Positions 47,587 to 59,579 are shown, numbered from the stretch's first letter. The stretch is 64,000 nt of DNA from Mesorhizobium sp. WSM3626 (GCF_000513935.1 NZ_AZUY01000012.1:62001-126000), one strand, 5' to 3'. Made by a program: numbers and translations. The notes: generated by a model from the letters alone, not told the origin.

Positions 47587-48504
47587 CTACAAGGCCTTGG
47601 CGATCTCAGCCGCCAGCCTTGCATTGTTCTCGACCAGCGCGATGTTGGTCTTCAGGCTGCGGCCGCCGGTGAGTTCGAGGATTTTTCCCAGCAGGAACGG
47701 TGTCACCGCTTTGCCGGTGACGTTGAGGTCTTCGGCCGCTTTCTGCGCGGCTTCGATGTAGCCCGCCATTTCTTCAGCGGGGATTTCGTGGTTTTCCGGC
47801 ACCGGATTGGCAATCAGCAAGCCGCCGCCCAAACCCAGAGCCAGGCGCGTCTGATAGAAATGCGCGATGTCTTCCGGCTTGTGCAGCGTCAATGGCGCCC
47901 GGAACGGCGACTGCCGCGACCAGAAGGCCGGCATCGTCTCGCAGCCATGGCCGATAACGGGCACGCCGCGCGTCTCCAGCACTTCCAGCGTCTTTTCGAT
48001 GTCGAGGATCGCCTTGGCGCCGGCCGAGACGACGATGACCGGCGTGCGCGCCAGTTCATCGAGGTCGGCCGAGATGTCGAAACTCTTTTCCGCGCCCTTG
48101 TGCACGCCGCCGATGCCGCCGGTGGCGAATACCTTTATCCCGACCATGTCAGCCGCGATCATGGTCGCCGCGACCGTGGTGCCCCCGGTGCGGCCTTGCG
48201 CGACGGCGAAGCCGAAATCGGCGCGCGACAGCTTCATGGCGCCACCCGTCATCGCCAGCGATTCGCGCTCGCCGTCGGAGAGGCCGATCTTGATGCGGCC
48301 GCCAATCACGGCGATCGTCGCCGGCACCGCGCCGCCGTCAGCGATGATCTTTTCGACATTGGCCGCCATGGCGCCATTGTCGGGATAGGGCATGCCATGG
48401 GTGATGATGGTGCTTTCGAGCGCCACCACCGGGCGCCCGTCGGCCAGGGCTTGCGCCACCGGTGCGTGGATATCGATGAAAGGGCGGGCGGTTTCTGGCG
48501 TCAT
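47587..48504 (-). CDS. psuG: Pseudouridine-5'-phosphate glycosidase
   Basis: Splits pseudouridine 5'-phosphate to uracil and ribose 5-phosphate, breaking a C-C bond. The 305-residue protein has ALESTIITHGMPYP with Glu30, FATGGIGGVHKG and the Schiff-base lysine Lys164 in SAGAKAILDI, equivalent to Lys166 in the E. coli enzyme. It follows the kinase gene by 57 bases, giving a complete two-step pathway. The gene ends next to the inverted-repeat element. Confidence 0.93.
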   Translation of the reverse strand: MTPETARPFIDIHAPVAQALADGRPVVALESTIITHGMPYPDNGAMAANVEKIIADGGAVPATIAVIGGRIKIGLSDGERESLAMTGGAMKLSRADFGFAVAQGRTGGTTVAATMIAADMVGIKVFATGGIGGVHKGAEKSFDISADLDELARTPVIVVSAGAKAILDIEKTLEVLETRGVPVIGHGCETMPAFWSRQSPFRAPLTLHKPEDIAHFYQTRLALGLGGGLLIANPVPENHEIPAEEMAGYIEAAQKAAEDLNVTGKAVTPFLLGKILELTGGRSLKTNIALVENNARLAAEIAKAL

Positions 48505-48561
48505 CTCTGATCTTCAATCCGGAGTGCGGCGCATCCACTGCGCTCTATGAATTTGCCGGTC

Positions 48562-49506
48562 TCATGCCACTTCCCTGGCATCCGGCACAAGAGCCAGCGC
48601 CTCCGCGAAGCTCGCCGCGGTGAATTCGGGCACCGCGTTGGCGCTTTCGATGGCCAGGATTGCCGCCGCGACGCCTTCGCGCAGGGCCTGGCGCAACGGC
48701 AGGCCGCGCAGCAGCGCCGCGACCGTCGCGCCCGCCAGCGCGTCGCCGGCGCCGGTGACATCCGCGACTTTTCTGGGGGCAGGCGGCAGGATCGAGAAGG
48801 CGCCCGTACCGTCGAAACCCAGCACAGGGCCGCTGCCTGCCGTGACCACGCCGCTGGCAAGGCGGCTGCACCGCAACCCGTCGATCATTTCCCGCTCGCC
48901 GGCACTTGCGTTGACGCCGGCCAGCACAGCGGCCTCCCGTCGATTCATGAAGAGTTGGGCCAGTCCGCCGAGCACCGGTATCAGCCGCGTCACCTTGGCC
49001 GGGGAAATCGCGATGGCGAAAACCGGTTTACCGGCGGCGAGCGACAGCAACCCCTCCAGTGCGGCCGACGGCAGGTTGGCGTCGCACAGGATGGCATCCG
49101 CGGCGGCCACTTCCTGGCGTATCTTGGAACGCCTGATCTGCTTGGGAAAAGCCAGGTCGTACAATGCCATGTCGGCAAAGCCGACGATCAATTCGCCCTC
49201 GCGATCGATCAGCGCTGTGTAGCTCGGCGTGGCACGATCGAGGAACACCGCCGAAAGATCGGCGATGCCTGCCTCGGCGATGGCCCGTGAAACCGTATCG
49301 GCTGACGCATCGCCACCGCGCACCGAAAGCAGCGATGCGCAGAGGCCGCGCCGCACCATGCTGCGCAACGCATTGAAGACGCCACCGCCGACATCCTCGC
49401 GCATCGTGCCGGGATTGGAGGCGGCCGGCACATAGGGGCCGGACACTTGGCCACGCCGGTCGATATGGGCACCGCCCACGGCCAGTACCTTCAAGGAATC
49501 CACCAT
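48562..49506 (-). CDS. psuK: PfkB-family kinase, probable pseudouridine kinase
   Basis: A PfkB sugar/nucleoside kinase of 314 residues with GGVFNALRSMVRRG near the substrate site and the catalytic DVTGAGDALAGA (Asp base) near the C-terminus. Adjacency to psuG in the same direction makes pseudouridine phosphorylation the likely role. The ATG at 49506 gives the standard N-terminus (VLAVGGAHIDRRG); an in-frame start at 49542 would add 12 residues. Confidence 0.87.
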   Translation of the reverse strand: MVDSLKVLAVGGAHIDRRGQVSGPYVPAASNPGTMREDVGGGVFNALRSMVRRGLCASLLSVRGGDASADTVSRAIAEAGIADLSAVFLDRATPSYTALIDREGELIVGFADMALYDLAFPKQIRRSKIRQEVAAADAILCDANLPSAALEGLLSLAAGKPVFAIAISPAKVTRLIPVLGGLAQLFMNRREAAVLAGVNASAGEREMIDGLRCSRLASGVVTAGSGPVLGFDGTGAFSILPPAPRKVADVTGAGDALAGATVAALLRGLPLRQALREGVAAAILAIESANAVPEFTAASFAEALALVPDAREVA

Positions 49507-49625
49507 GGCGGCGATATGACCTTTGTTGTTGGGACCGCACAAGCGCTAGAGTGCGCGACAGAGCTTCGCATGCAGGACGGCGATTCGGCCGGGCGATACG
49601 ATCGAGCCGTCTGGCCCAATGCGCG

Positions 49626-49663
49626 GCCTGTTCCTGCCCGGGCGGAGCCTGTTCCTGCCCGGG
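49626..49663. repeat. 17-base tandem direct repeat upstream of recA
   Basis: GCCTGTTCCTGCCCGGG occurs at 49626-49642 and again at 49647-49663, with a 21-base period. It lies between psuK and the recA promoter, about 75 bases upstream of the SOS box. Purpose unknown. Confidence 0.6.
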
Positions 49664-49735
49664 TTTGCGAGACAAAAAAAGAACAAATCAGGATAACGCT
49701 TGTTTTTCAACTGGTTGTCACCCCTTGCCAAATGA

Positions 49736-49750
49736 GAACAAAAAAGGTAC
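49736..49750 (+). promoter_or_regulatory. LexA-binding SOS box of recA
   Basis: GAACAAAAAAGGTAC is an exact match to the alphaproteobacterial LexA site GAAC-N7-GTAC, 58 bases upstream of the recA start. It indicates DNA-damage induction. Confidence 0.9.
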
Positions 49751-49808
49751 AAAATGACAAGGATTACGGATTGTCCGGCCTTCATTGACGACCAAGGGGT
49801 GATGTATC

Positions 49809-50909
<1,101 letters not shown>

Positions 50910-50986
50910 GGCAGCGCCAGAGTTTGGCCATAAATCCAGCCTATTATCCGATGCTTAAGTAACAGAGTTCTGTAGTACCGCGTTCC

Positions 50987-51016
50987 AAACCGCCGGCCTT
51001 CGAGCCGGCGGTTTTC
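50987..51016 (+). terminator. Rho-independent terminator of recA
   Basis: A perfect 11-bp stem AAACCGCCGGC/GCCGGCGGTTT around a CTTCGA loop, ending in a T-rich tract. Between here and alaS (51017-51181) lies the alaS leader with a smaller hairpin CCGCCGG/CCGGCGG (51141-51159). Confidence 0.9.
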
Positions 51017-51181
51017 GTTTGCGTGCCTACGTAAGTGCCGGTGCAAAGCGCGAATTGGCCCAATTCCGTGTTTCTGGACAGGGTCAAGAGCTGCGGCTAA
51101 AAGGCCAACTCCATCTTCTAGAAAACACAGAGCCATCTCCCCGCCGGTCCGGCCGGCGGCTCTCTTGAAAAGGCAGTATCC

Positions 51182-53848
51182 ATGAGTGGCGTCAACGAGA
51201 TCCGGTCGACATTTCTCGACTATTTCCGCAAGGAGGGCCACGAGGTCGTGGCCTCGAGCCCGCTCGTGCCGCGCAACGATCCGACATTGATGTTCACCAA
51301 TGCCGGCATGGTGCAGTTCAAGAACGTCTTCACCGGTTTGGAGAAGCGGCCCTATTCGCGTGCCACCACGGCGCAGAAAAGCGTTCGCGCCGGCGGCAAG
51401 CACAACGATCTCGACAATGTCGGCTATACCGCGCGCCACCTGACCTTCTTCGAGATGCTCGGCAATTTCTCCTTCGGCGATTATTTCAAGGAGCGCGCCA
51501 TCGAGCTTGCCTGGAATCTCATCACCAAGGAATTCGGGCTGAAGAAGGACAAGCTGCTGGTCACCGTCTACCACACCGACGATGAGGCGGCCGGTTTCTG
51601 GAAGAAGATCGCCGGTTTCTCCGACGATCGCATCATCCGCATCCCGACCTCGGACAATTTCTGGGCGATGGGCGATACCGGACCCTGCGGCCCGTGCTCG
51701 GAAATCTTCATCGACCGTGGCGAGCACATCTGGGGCGGCCCTCCCGGCAGTCCGGAGGAGGATGGCGACCGGTTCCTCGAATTCTGGAACCTGGTGTTCA
51801 TGCAGTATGAGCAGGTGACGAAGGAGGAGCGCGTCGACCTGCCGCGCCCGTCTATCGACACCGGCATGGGCCTGGAGCGCATGGCATCCATCCTGCAAGG
51901 GGTGGAGAGCATCTTCGAGACCGACCTGTTCCGTCATTTGATCGATGCGGCGTCCTCCGCGCTTGGGCGCGCGCCCGATGCGGAAACGGTTGCCTCCTAC
52001 CGCGTCATTGCCGATCACCTGCGCTCGTCCTCCTTCCTTGTCGCCGATGGCGTGCTGCCGTCGAATGAAGGTCGCGGCTATGTGCTGCGCCGTATCATGC
52101 GCCGCGCCATGCGCCATGCGCAGTTGCTCGGCGCCCGCGATCCGTTGATGTGGAAGCTGGTGCCGGCGCTGGTGCGCGAGATGGGCCAGGCCTATCCGGA
52201 ACTGGTGCGCGGCGAAACGATGATTACCGAGACCTTGAAACTCGAGGAGACACGGTTCCGCAAGACGCTGGTGCGCGGCCTCGGGCTGCTCTCCGAGGCG
52301 ACGGAGAAGCTCGGCGCCGGCGACATGCTGGATGGCGAGACGGCATTCAAGCTCTATGACACCTATGGCTTTCCGCTCGACCTGACACAGGACGCGCTGC
52401 GCCAGCGCAGCATTTCGGTCGATCTTGCCGGATTTACCAATGCGATGGAGCAGCAGAAGGCGGAGGCGCGTAAGCACTGGGCCGGGTCCGGCGAGGCCGC
52501 CACCGAAACGGTTTGGTTCTCCGTGCGTGAAAAAACCGGCGCCACCGAATTCCTCGGCTACGAAACCGAGCAGGCTGAGGGCCTCATCCAGGCGCTGGTC
52601 AAGGACGGCAAGACCGTTGACAGCGCCGCCAAAGGCGATGCGGTCGCCGTGATCGTAAACCAGACGCCGTTCTATGGCGAATCCGGCGGCCAGATGGGCG
52701 ACACCGGCGTAATCTCGGGTGAGGGGTTCTCGATCGAGATTTCCGACACGCAGAAGAAGGCCGATGGTCTGTTTGTGCATCTCGGCAAGGTGATCGCAGG
52801 CACGCTCAAGACGGGTGCCGCGGTCGAACTGAAGGTTGATCATGCCAGGCGTTCCAGGCTACGCGCCAACCATTCCGCGACGCATCTGATTCATGAGGCG
52901 CTGCGCGAGGTGCTGGGCACCCATGTCGCTCAAAAAGGCTCGCTGGTCGCGCCCGAGCGCCTGCGTTTCGATATCTCGCACAACAAGCCGATCTCTCCGC
53001 AGGAGCTTGAGGAGGTCGAGCGCATGGCCAATGAGATCGTCGTCCAAAACAGCCCGGTGACCACGCGCCTGATGTCGGTCGACGACGCCATTGCTGAGGG
53101 CGCGACGGCGCTGTTCGGCGAGAAGTATGGTGACGAGGTGCGCGTCGTCTCGATGGGCACGGGCGTTCATGGCGCCAAGGCCAACCGGCCTTATTCGGTC
53201 GAGCTCTGCGGCGGCACGCATGTCAGGGCGACCGGCGATATCGGCTTGGTGCGCATCGTTTCGGACGGCGCGGTCGCCGCAGGCGTGCGCCGCATCGAGG
53301 CGCTGACAGGCGAAGCCGCGCGGAAACATCTCGACGAGCAGGACAGGCGGCTGAAGGCGGCCGCCGCCACGCTGAAGATCTCGCCGGCCGATGTGCCAGC
53401 GCGCGTCGAAGCACTGCTCGAAGAGCGCAAGAAGCTCGAGAAGGACCTGGCCGAAGCGCGCAAGAAGCTGGCGCTGGGCGGCGGGTCGCCTGCCGATGCC
53501 CCGGCCGCCAGCGAGATCGTCGCTGGCGTCGGCTTCCTCGGCAAGGCGGTTTCCGGCGTCTCGCCGAAGGATTTGAAGCCGCTGGCCGACGCCGGCAAGA
53601 CTTCGTTGGGCTCTGGCGTCGTCGTGTTCGTTGGCGCTGGCGAGGACAACAAGGCGAGCGTCGTGGTCGCCGTCACCGATGATCTCGTCAACCGCTTCAG
53701 CGCCGTCGACTTGGTGCGCGTCGCCTCCGCCGCATTGGGCGGGCAGGGCGGCGGCGGCCGTCCCGACATGGCCCAGGCCGGCGGACCGGATGCGTCGAAA
53801 GCCAACGATGCGATCGCGGCGGTAAGGGCGGCGCTGGAAGCGGCGTAA
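51182..53848 (+). CDS. alaS: Alanyl-tRNA synthetase
   Basis: Class II synthetase that charges and edits tRNA-Ala. The 888-residue protein has motif 1 and 2 segments in the N-terminal half ([26 protein letters not shown]), the editing-domain zinc site [13 protein letters not shown] and LCGGTHV, and a C-terminal DHHA1-like domain ending [24 protein letters not shown] precedes the ATG. recA-alaS adjacency is usual in Rhizobiales. Confidence 0.97.
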   Translation: MSGVNEIRSTFLDYFRKEGHEVVASSPLVPRNDPTLMFTNAGMVQFKNVFTGLEKRPYSRATTAQKSVRAGGKHNDLDNVGYTARHLTFFEMLGNFSFGDYFKERAIELAWNLITKEFGLKKDKLLVTVYHTDDEAAGFWKKIAGFSDDRIIRIPTSDNFWAMGDTGPCGPCSEIFIDRGEHIWGGPPGSPEEDGDRFLEFWNLVFMQYEQVTKEERVDLPRPSIDTGMGLERMASILQGVESIFETDLFRHLIDAASSALGRAPDAETVASYRVIADHLRSSSFLVADGVLPSNEGRGYVLRRIMRRAMRHAQLLGARDPLMWKLVPALVREMGQAYPELVRGETMITETLKLEETRFRKTLVRGLGLLSEATEKLGAGDMLDGETAFKLYDTYGFPLDLTQDALRQRSISVDLAGFTNAMEQQKAEARKHWAGSGEAATETVWFSVREKTGATEFLGYETEQAEGLIQALVKDGKTVDSAAKGDAVAVIVNQTPFYGESGGQMGDTGVISGEGFSIEISDTQKKADGLFVHLGKVIAGTLKTGAAVELKVDHARRSRLRANHSATHLIHEALREVLGTHVAQKGSLVAPERLRFDISHNKPISPQELEEVERMANEIVVQNSPVTTRLMSVDDAIAEGATALFGEKYGDEVRVVSMGTGVHGAKANRPYSVELCGGTHVRATGDIGLVRIVSDGAVAAGVRRIEALTGEAARKHLDEQDRRLKAAAATLKISPADVPARVEALLEERKKLEKDLAEARKKLALGGGSPADAPAASEIVAGVGFLGKAVSGVSPKDLKPLADAGKTSLGSGVVVFVGAGEDNKASVVVAVTDDLVNRFSAVDLVRVASAALGGQGGGGRPDMAQAGGPDASKANDAIAAVRAALEAA

Positions 53849-53911
53849 GCGTCGGATTGGACTTATTACGAAGGTTGGGAGGGGCGCTGCCCCGCAGCCA
53901 TCTCAATCCTG

Positions 53912-54538
53912 TCAATCAACCTTGTCGGTGCGCGCAAAGCTTGCACGCACCGAGACACGCGCGTACCAGTCCCGGATATCCGCGAACCGCGCCAGCAAGT
54001 CGCGCCCCTCGATCACCTTGACGAAATAGCCGATCATCGGCGCCGCATGCAGGTCGGCCAACGTCAGCTGGTCGCCAAGCAGCCATGGCCCTTGTGCCTT
54101 CAGCGACGTCAGCACCCCGAGCACTGTTTCGGCTTGCCGCAGCCCGTCGGCGATCAGCGCCTCGTCGGGCGCTTCTTTTTCCAGCCGCTCGACAGCGACG
54201 TCCCAGACCATCGCCCGATAGGCATAGGCATCGAGCATGCCGATGATCTGGCCCATCCTGGCGTGGCCGCGCGCATCGGCAGGCTGCAGCGCCGGCCCAT
54301 CGAAGGCCTCGTCGACATAGCGAGCGATCGCGCTGGTCTCGAACAGGCGGAACTCGTCGTGCTCGAAGGCCGGAATGCGGCCGAACGGATGGTGTTCGAG
54401 ATACCAAGCCGGGACCCCCTCGGAGGCGAAGATGTCGAGCGGCACCAACTCGCAGTCGATGCCTTTCTCCGCCAGCGCCATCCGCGCGATGCGCACATAC
54501 ACACTGTAGTCCGCGCCGTAGAGGATTGGCTTGGTCAC
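53912..54538 (-). CDS. Glutathione S-transferase family protein
   Basis: A 208-residue GST with a thioredoxin-like N-terminal domain (PILYGADYSVYVRIARMALAE, cis-Pro segment GRIPAFEHD, ETSAIARYVDE for glutathione contact) and an all-helical C-terminal domain with the LTLADLHAAPM N-capping motif. The start is a GTG at 54538 with AAGGGC upstream. Substrate unknown. It converges with alaS. Confidence 0.88.
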   Translation of the reverse strand: MTKPILYGADYSVYVRIARMALAEKGIDCELVPLDIFASEGVPAWYLEHHPFGRIPAFEHDEFRLFETSAIARYVDEAFDGPALQPADARGHARMGQIIGMLDAYAYRAMVWDVAVERLEKEAPDEALIADGLRQAETVLGVLTSLKAQGPWLLGDQLTLADLHAAPMIGYFVKVIEGRDLLARFADIRDWYARVSVRASFARTDKVD

Positions 54539-54572
54539 GCTGTCAGCCCTTAGCTTTCGCCGGCCCTAAAGA

Positions 54573-54598
54573 CCGAAGGCTCCTTTCGGAGCCTTCGG
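54573..54598 (-). terminator. Hairpin terminator downstream of icd
   Basis: A perfect 11-bp stem CCGAAGGCTCC/GGAGCCTTCGG with a TTTC loop, 20 bases after the icd stop. On the minus strand it is followed by a short CTTT stretch. Confidence 0.75.
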
Positions 54599-54617
54599 CA
54601 TTTGGAACTGCGGGTAC

Positions 54618-55829
54618 CTACGCCATCGCCTTCTGCAAATTCTCGTCGATCTTGTCGAGGAAGCCGGTGGTCGATAACCAAGGCTGGTCGGGGCCAATCA
54701 AAAGCGACAGGTCCTTGGTCATAAAACCGCTCTCGACGGTTTGGATGCAGACCTTTTCCAGGGTCTCGGAAAAACGCTTCAGTTCGGCGTTGTCGTCGAG
54801 CTTGGCGCGGTGCGCCAGGCCCCGTGTCCAGGCGAAGATCGAGGCGATCGAATTGGTCGAGGTTTCCTCGCCCTTCTGATGCTGGCGATAGTGGCGGGTG
54901 ACAGTGCCGTGCGCGGCTTCGGCTTCGACGGTCTTGCCATCCGGCGTCATCAGCACCGAGGTCATCAGGCCGAGCGACCCAAAACCCTGCGCAACCGTGT
55001 CGGACTGGACGTCGCCGTCATAGTTCTTGCAGGCCCAGACATAGCCGCCCGACCATTTCAGGCTCGACGCCACCATGTCGTCGATCAGGCGGTGCTCGTA
55101 CCAAAGTTTCTTCGACTTGAACTCGGCCTCGAATTCAGCCTCGTAGACCTCCTGGAATATGTCCTTGAAGCGGCCGTCATAGGCCTTGAGGATGGTGTTC
55201 TTGGTCGACAGGTAGACCGGATAATTGCGCAGCAGCCCGTAGTTCAGCGACGCCCGGGCAAATTCGCGGATCGACTCGTCTAGATTGTACATGGCCATGG
55301 CGACACCGGCGCCGGGCGCATCGTACACGTCATGCTCGATCACCTGGCCATCCTCGCCGACGAATTTGATCGTCAGCTTGCCCTTGCCGGGGAAGCGGAA
55401 ATCGGTGGCGCGATACTGGTCGCCGAAGGCATGACGGCCGACGATGATCGGCTTGGTCCAGCCGGGCACCAGGCGCGGCACGTTCTTCATGATGATCGGC
55501 TCGCGGAAGATGGTGCCGCCCAAAATGTTGCGGATGGTGCCGTTGGGCGATTTCCACATCTTCTTCAGCTTGAATTCCTCGACGCGCTGTTCGTCGGGGG
55601 TGATGGTCGCGCATTTCACGCCGACGCCGTATTTCTTGATGGCGTTGGCCGAATCGATCGTCACCTGGTCATTGGTGGCGTCGCGGTGCTCGATGCCGAG
55701 GTCGTAATATTCAAGCTTGAGGTCGAGATAAGGGTGGATCAGCTTGTCCTTGATGAACTGCCAGATGATGCGGGTCATCTCGTCGCCGTCGAGTTCGACG
55801 ACCGGGTTCGCCACCTTGATCTTCGCCAT
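54618..55829 (-). CDS. icd: NADP-dependent isocitrate dehydrogenase
   Basis: TCA-cycle enzyme converting isocitrate to 2-oxoglutarate with NADPH formation. The 403 residues are of the homodimeric eukaryote-like type, not the E. coli type: [21 protein letters not shown] at the N-terminus, the [19 protein letters not shown] substrate block, and [14 protein letters not shown] for NADP binding. The ATG at 55829 has GAGG upstream; a longer open frame to 55940 is unlikely. Confidence 0.96.
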   Translation of the reverse strand: MAKIKVANPVVELDGDEMTRIIWQFIKDKLIHPYLDLKLEYYDLGIEHRDATNDQVTIDSANAIKKYGVGVKCATITPDEQRVEEFKLKKMWKSPNGTIRNILGGTIFREPIIMKNVPRLVPGWTKPIIVGRHAFGDQYRATDFRFPGKGKLTIKFVGEDGQVIEHDVYDAPGAGVAMAMYNLDESIREFARASLNYGLLRNYPVYLSTKNTILKAYDGRFKDIFQEVYEAEFEAEFKSKKLWYEHRLIDDMVASSLKWSGGYVWACKNYDGDVQSDTVAQGFGSLGLMTSVLMTPDGKTVEAEAAHGTVTRHYRQHQKGEETSTNSIASIFAWTRGLAHRAKLDDNAELKRFSETLEKVCIQTVESGFMTKDLSLLIGPDQPWLSTTGFLDKIDENLQKAMA

Positions 55830-56042
55830 GGAAAGAATGCCTCGTTGCTGGGAATGGGACGGCCTTGCCCGCGTGGCGTTGGCCGGGGATGCCGCCCGTA
55901 TATCAAAGCGCTTTTGGCCACGCAAACGACCATCGGTCACGAATGCGAGGCCGTGACCCCTGCCATTTGCGAATGCTTCATTTTCCCGGTTGAATATGGC
56001 AGGGGACGCTGAAATGCCGCAAACAGCAGTTCATTGACAATC

Positions 56043-56966
56043 ATGCCCATCACCAAAGATTCCATTAACCCCGCAGCCGCCGGCCCGGCGATCATTCTGG
56101 TCGAGCCGCAGCTTGGCGAGAACATCGGCATGGTCGCCCGCGCCATGGCCAATTTCGGACTTTCGGAGCTGCGCCTGGTCAACCCGCGCGACGGCTGGCC
56201 GAGCGAGAAGGCGCGCGCCGCCGCCAGCCGTGCCGACCATGTCATCGACGCCGTCAGGGTTTTTGACGACCTGGCCTCGGCGCTCGCCGACCTGAACTTC
56301 GTCTTCGCCACCACCGCCAGGCAGCGCGACGGCTTCAAATCCGTGCGCGGCCCGGTGGAAGCAGGCAGGATGCTGCGTGCCCGCTACGAAATGGGACAAC
56401 GCACCGGCATCCTGTTCGGACGCGAACGCTTCGGTCTCTACAATGACGAGGTTGGCCTCGCCGACGAGATCGTCACTTTCCCGGTCGATCCCGACTTCTC
56501 CTCGCTCAACATCGCCCAGGCGGCCTTGCTGATGTCCTATGAGTGGATGAAGTCGGGCCTGGAGGACGAGACCAGGACAAACTTTACGGGGCCTGAGATG
56601 AAGCCTGCAAGCAAGGAAGAATTGCACGGCCTGTTCGCCTATTTGGAAGGCGCGTTGGAAGCGCGCGGCTATTTCCGGCCGGCGCCGAAGAAGCCGAAAA
56701 TGGTCGACAATCTGCGCGCCGTGCTGACGCGCGCCGGCTTTGCCGAACCGGAGCTCAAGGTGTTGCGCGGCATCATCTCGTCACTAGACCGGTTCTCACC
56801 GGCGATGCCGCGCGGCGATGGCTCGCCGGGCGATGATCCGAGGCGTTTGCCCGCGGCCGCCGCGCGCGCCCGCAAGGCGGAGGCTGCTGGCCGGGTGGTG
56901 CCGGACGCCAACGGCGACGACGCGGACACGCCGCCGCTCGGCGGCAAGGGAACCGACAATGACTGA
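56043..56966 (+). CDS. TrmJ-like tRNA 2'-O-methyltransferase (SPOUT family)
   Basis: A SPOUT-class RNA methyltransferase of 307 residues. The N-terminal RNA-contact segment is [20 protein letters not shown]. The knot-forming SAM site shows as [24 protein letters not shown] and [16 protein letters not shown]. TrmJ methylates position 32 in tRNA anticodon loops, which is the likely role. It has a C-terminal extension rich in Pro/Asp/Gly. The ATG at 56043 is chosen over a TTG at 56034. It overlaps murI by 8 bases. Confidence 0.87.
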   Translation: MPITKDSINPAAAGPAIILVEPQLGENIGMVARAMANFGLSELRLVNPRDGWPSEKARAAASRADHVIDAVRVFDDLASALADLNFVFATTARQRDGFKSVRGPVEAGRMLRARYEMGQRTGILFGRERFGLYNDEVGLADEIVTFPVDPDFSSLNIAQAALLMSYEWMKSGLEDETRTNFTGPEMKPASKEELHGLFAYLEGALEARGYFRPAPKKPKMVDNLRAVLTRAGFAEPELKVLRGIISSLDRFSPAMPRGDGSPGDDPRRLPAAAARARKAEAAGRVVPDANGDDADTPPLGGKGTDND

Positions 56967-57828
56967 CCAGCCGATCCTGATGTTCGATTCCGGCGTCGGC
57001 GGGCTCACCGTTTTGCGCGAGGCGCGCGTGCTGATGCCCGACCGGCGCTTCATCTATGTCGCCGACGATGCCGCCTTTCCTTTTGGCGCCTGGGAAGAGC
57101 CGGCGCTGCGGACCCATATACTGGAGCTGTTCGCCAGACTGCTCGACCGCTTTGCGCCGGCCCTTTCGGTCATCGCCTGCAACACCGCCTCAACGCTGGT
57201 GATCGACGCGCTGCGCGATACCTTTCCCGGCCATCCCTTTGTCGGCACGGTGCCGGCGGTCAAGCCGGCGGCCGAGCGCACGCGCTCGGGCCTGGTCTCG
57301 GTGTTGGCGACCCCGGGCACGGTAAAGCGCCAGTACACGCGCGACCTGATCGCCAAATGGGCGCAGAAATGCCATGTCCGCCTGGTCGGCAGCGACAGGC
57401 TGGCGGGCCTGTCCGAAGCCTATATGCGCGAGGGCTTCGTCGACGAGGAGGCCGTGCGCGCCGAGATCGCGCCATGCTTCATCGAGCGTGACGGCATGCG
57501 CACCGATATCGTTGTGCTGGCCTGCACGCACTATCCCTTTCTGGTCAATCGCATGCGCAAGACCGCGCCCTGGCCGGTCGACTGGATCGATCCGGCCGAG
57601 GCGATCGCACGGCGCGTCCTTTCGCTGCTGCCGCCTATCGATGGGGCGCTGCCGCAAGGCGAGTCCGATATCGCGGTCTTCACCTCGGGCAAGGCGGATT
57701 TCGCCGTCAGCCGCCTTATGCAGGGCTTTGGGCTGACCGTGCACTTAGACAGTGGCGGAGATGCCCGCCACTCAAACAGGTTCGAAGACGATGCTGCGTC
57801 GATCCGGATCGGCCAGGACCAGCCTTAG
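56959..57828 (+). CDS. murI: Glutamate racemase
   Basis: Makes D-glutamate for peptidoglycan. The 289-residue protein has both catalytic cysteines, Cys74 (VIACNTAST) and Cys189 (VLACTHYPF), and the N-terminal [17 protein letters not shown] precedes the ATG at 56959, inside the end of the TrmJ-like gene, so translation is coupled. Its last 57 bases overlap the end of the convergent RNB ribonuclease gene. Confidence 0.94.
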   Translation: MTDQPILMFDSGVGGLTVLREARVLMPDRRFIYVADDAAFPFGAWEEPALRTHILELFARLLDRFAPALSVIACNTASTLVIDALRDTFPGHPFVGTVPAVKPAAERTRSGLVSVLATPGTVKRQYTRDLIAKWAQKCHVRLVGSDRLAGLSEAYMREGFVDEEAVRAEIAPCFIERDGMRTDIVVLACTHYPFLVNRMRKTAPWPVDWIDPAEAIARRVLSLLPPIDGALPQGESDIAVFTSGKADFAVSRLMQGFGLTVHLDSGGDARHSNRFEDDAASIRIGQDQP

Positions 57829-59154
57829 CGTCAGGCCGTCGCCCTGTCTGAGGCCGGAGGCCTTTACGGTGGCGACGACAGGCATGTCGGCAAGCTGAAC
57901 ACGCACGCCATGGTCGACGAAGTCGGTGACGACGGCTTTGAAAATCTCCCCCTCGCGTCCCCTGAGCATTATTGCCTCGGCAAGGTCGATGGCCGCATGG
58001 TTGATCTGCGAAGCGCGGCTATCCGCACGTCCCATAGCCTTCGGCAATCTGGCGAATGCGTCGGTGACAGCCTGGGGCACGGGCTGGCCGTTGGCGATAG
58101 CCAGCGCGCAGCGCACGACATAGCGATCGGCAAGCCGTCGGAGTGGTGCCGTTGCATGGGCATAGGTCGCAGCCATGGCCTCATGCCATGGGACAACGCC
58201 GTCGTAATAGGGTTGATAAGACGCGCCGGGGCTTGCATGGCGGATTTCCAGCATCAGTGCTGCTTGTCGCGGATCGGTCGGATCGAGGGTTCGCTGATAG
58301 TCTCGCAAACCGGTGGAGGCCGGCCAGGACAGTCCGAGAGCCTGTGCCGCGTTGCGCAATCTTTGAACCTTGAAAGCATCCGGCCCCGACATCACCCGGA
58401 ACAAGCCGGTGTGGTGCGCAAGCATGGCATCGGCAATCGCCATGTTGGCGGCCAGCGAAAGTGCTGCGTTGTCCTGCTCGGATTGCAGCAGCGGTCTGAA
58501 CGAAAGCCGGTATGTGCCATCGGCAAGCCTTTCCACCTCCTGCTCGGGTGGGTCGACGCGGGAAGCCCCGCGACGCTGTTCGTTCATTGCCATGCGCAAC
58601 GCCATTTCGGCAAAGCCGGCCGGAACGTCGGAAGCCTTCACGCTGTCGTAGGCGAGCTTGGCGCGGCTTTGAATGATTGCCCGCTCCGCACCGTCCAACT
58701 TCGTTGCACCGTCCTGCGCAATCCGGACCGTGAAGATAACAGCTGGACGGGGTCTATCCGGCAACAGGCTTGCCGCACCCTCGGCAATCACCGGCGGGTA
58801 GAGTCCGGCCTTGCCGTCCGGCAAGTAAAATGTCTCGCCGCGCGTCCAGGCTTCGAGATCCACCGCGTCGCCGTCCTCGACGAACCAGGCCACGTCGGCA
58901 ATGGCATAATGCAGCAGAAGATCACCACCGCTCGCCTCGATCGAGAACGCCTGATCGAGATCGGTGGAGGCAGCCGGATCGAGCGTGACGAAGGGCATCG
59001 CCCTTCGATCGGCATGCTGGTCGGGCACGCGTTTGGCCGCCGCCTCCGCCGCGGCAACTACATCAGCCGGAAATCCATCCGGCACGTGTAATTCGGTGCG
59101 GATTTTCGCCAGGCCGGTGGAGAGAGCCTGTGAGGGATCGGTCAGGGATTTCAT
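57772..59154 (-). CDS. RNB-domain exoribonuclease (RNase II/R family, short form)
   Basis: A 460-residue protein that is mostly the RNB catalytic barrel. The metal-binding motif reads [12 protein letters not shown] (Asp59, Asp65, Asp67), in which the fourth acidic residue of the RNase II D-x5-D-x-D-D motif is Gln68. The [15 protein letters not shown] segment matches the substrate-channel TSPIRRYxD motif. A short C-terminal beta-domain follows. N-terminal cold-shock domains and a full S1 domain are missing. It likely degrades RNA 3' to 5', with unknown targets. Its 3' end overlaps murI. Confidence 0.85.
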   Translation of the reverse strand: MKSLTDPSQALSTGLAKIRTELHVPDGFPADVVAAAEAAAKRVPDQHADRRAMPFVTLDPAASTDLDQAFSIEASGGDLLLHYAIADVAWFVEDGDAVDLEAWTRGETFYLPDGKAGLYPPVIAEGAASLLPDRPRPAVIFTVRIAQDGATKLDGAERAIIQSRAKLAYDSVKASDVPAGFAEMALRMAMNEQRRGASRVDPPEQEVERLADGTYRLSFRPLLQSEQDNAALSLAANMAIADAMLAHHTGLFRVMSGPDAFKVQRLRNAAQALGLSWPASTGLRDYQRTLDPTDPRQAALMLEIRHASPGASYQPYYDGVVPWHEAMAATYAHATAPLRRLADRYVVRCALAIANGQPVPQAVTDAFARLPKAMGRADSRASQINHAAIDLAEAIMLRGREGEIFKAVVTDFVDHGVRVQLADMPVVATVKASGLRQGDGLTLRLVLADPDRRSIVFEPV

Positions 59155-59310
59155 TCAGCCGTCCTACACTGGGGTTCCGGACACGGGAAGGTACCAACGA
59201 AAATCGCCAAGGCCGGCCACCGGCTGGCACCGAGCGGACCGGAATGGGCCACTGGCGCTGGAACCGCCGCCGAAGCGCGGCGTTTCTCCTGACAGCAAAG
59301 GAGAACCGCC

Positions 59311-59499
59311 ATGCCAGCCACCTCGAAAGCCCAGCAGAAGGCCGCCGGCGCCGCACTCTCCGCCAAACGTGGCGAGACCAAGAAGAGCGAGCTCAAAGGC
59401 GCTTCCAAGGGCATGTATGAATCGATGAATGAAAAGCAGCTCGAGGAATTCGCCGAGACCAAGCGCAAGGGACTACCGGAGAAAAAATCCCAGGATTGA
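59311..59499 (+). CDS. DUF3008 family small protein
   Basis: A 62-residue highly charged protein beginning MPATSKAQQKAAGAALSAK and containing LKGASKGMYESMNEKQLEEF, which I recognise as the DUF3008 family. It is Lys/Glu-rich, soluble and probably helical. Function unknown. AAAGGAGAACC precedes the ATG, giving a strong ribosome site. A bidirectional terminator follows at 59531. Confidence 0.82.
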   Translation: MPATSKAQQKAAGAALSAKRGETKKSELKGASKGMYESMNEKQLEEFAETKRKGLPEKKSQD

Positions 59500-59530
59500 G
59501 CGCTTCGAGCCAGACTATCTTGGAAATGAA

Positions 59531-59559
59531 AAAGGGCCAGCGACGTTCGCTGGCCCTTT
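59531..59559. terminator. Bidirectional Rho-independent terminator
   Basis: A perfect 13-bp stem AAAGGGCCAGCGA/TCGCTGGCCCTTT with a 3-base loop and A/T runs on both sides. It lies between the convergent DUF3008 gene and the small secreted-protein gene. Confidence 0.9.
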
Positions 59560-59579
59560 GGGATTGTTGCTTGAACAGC

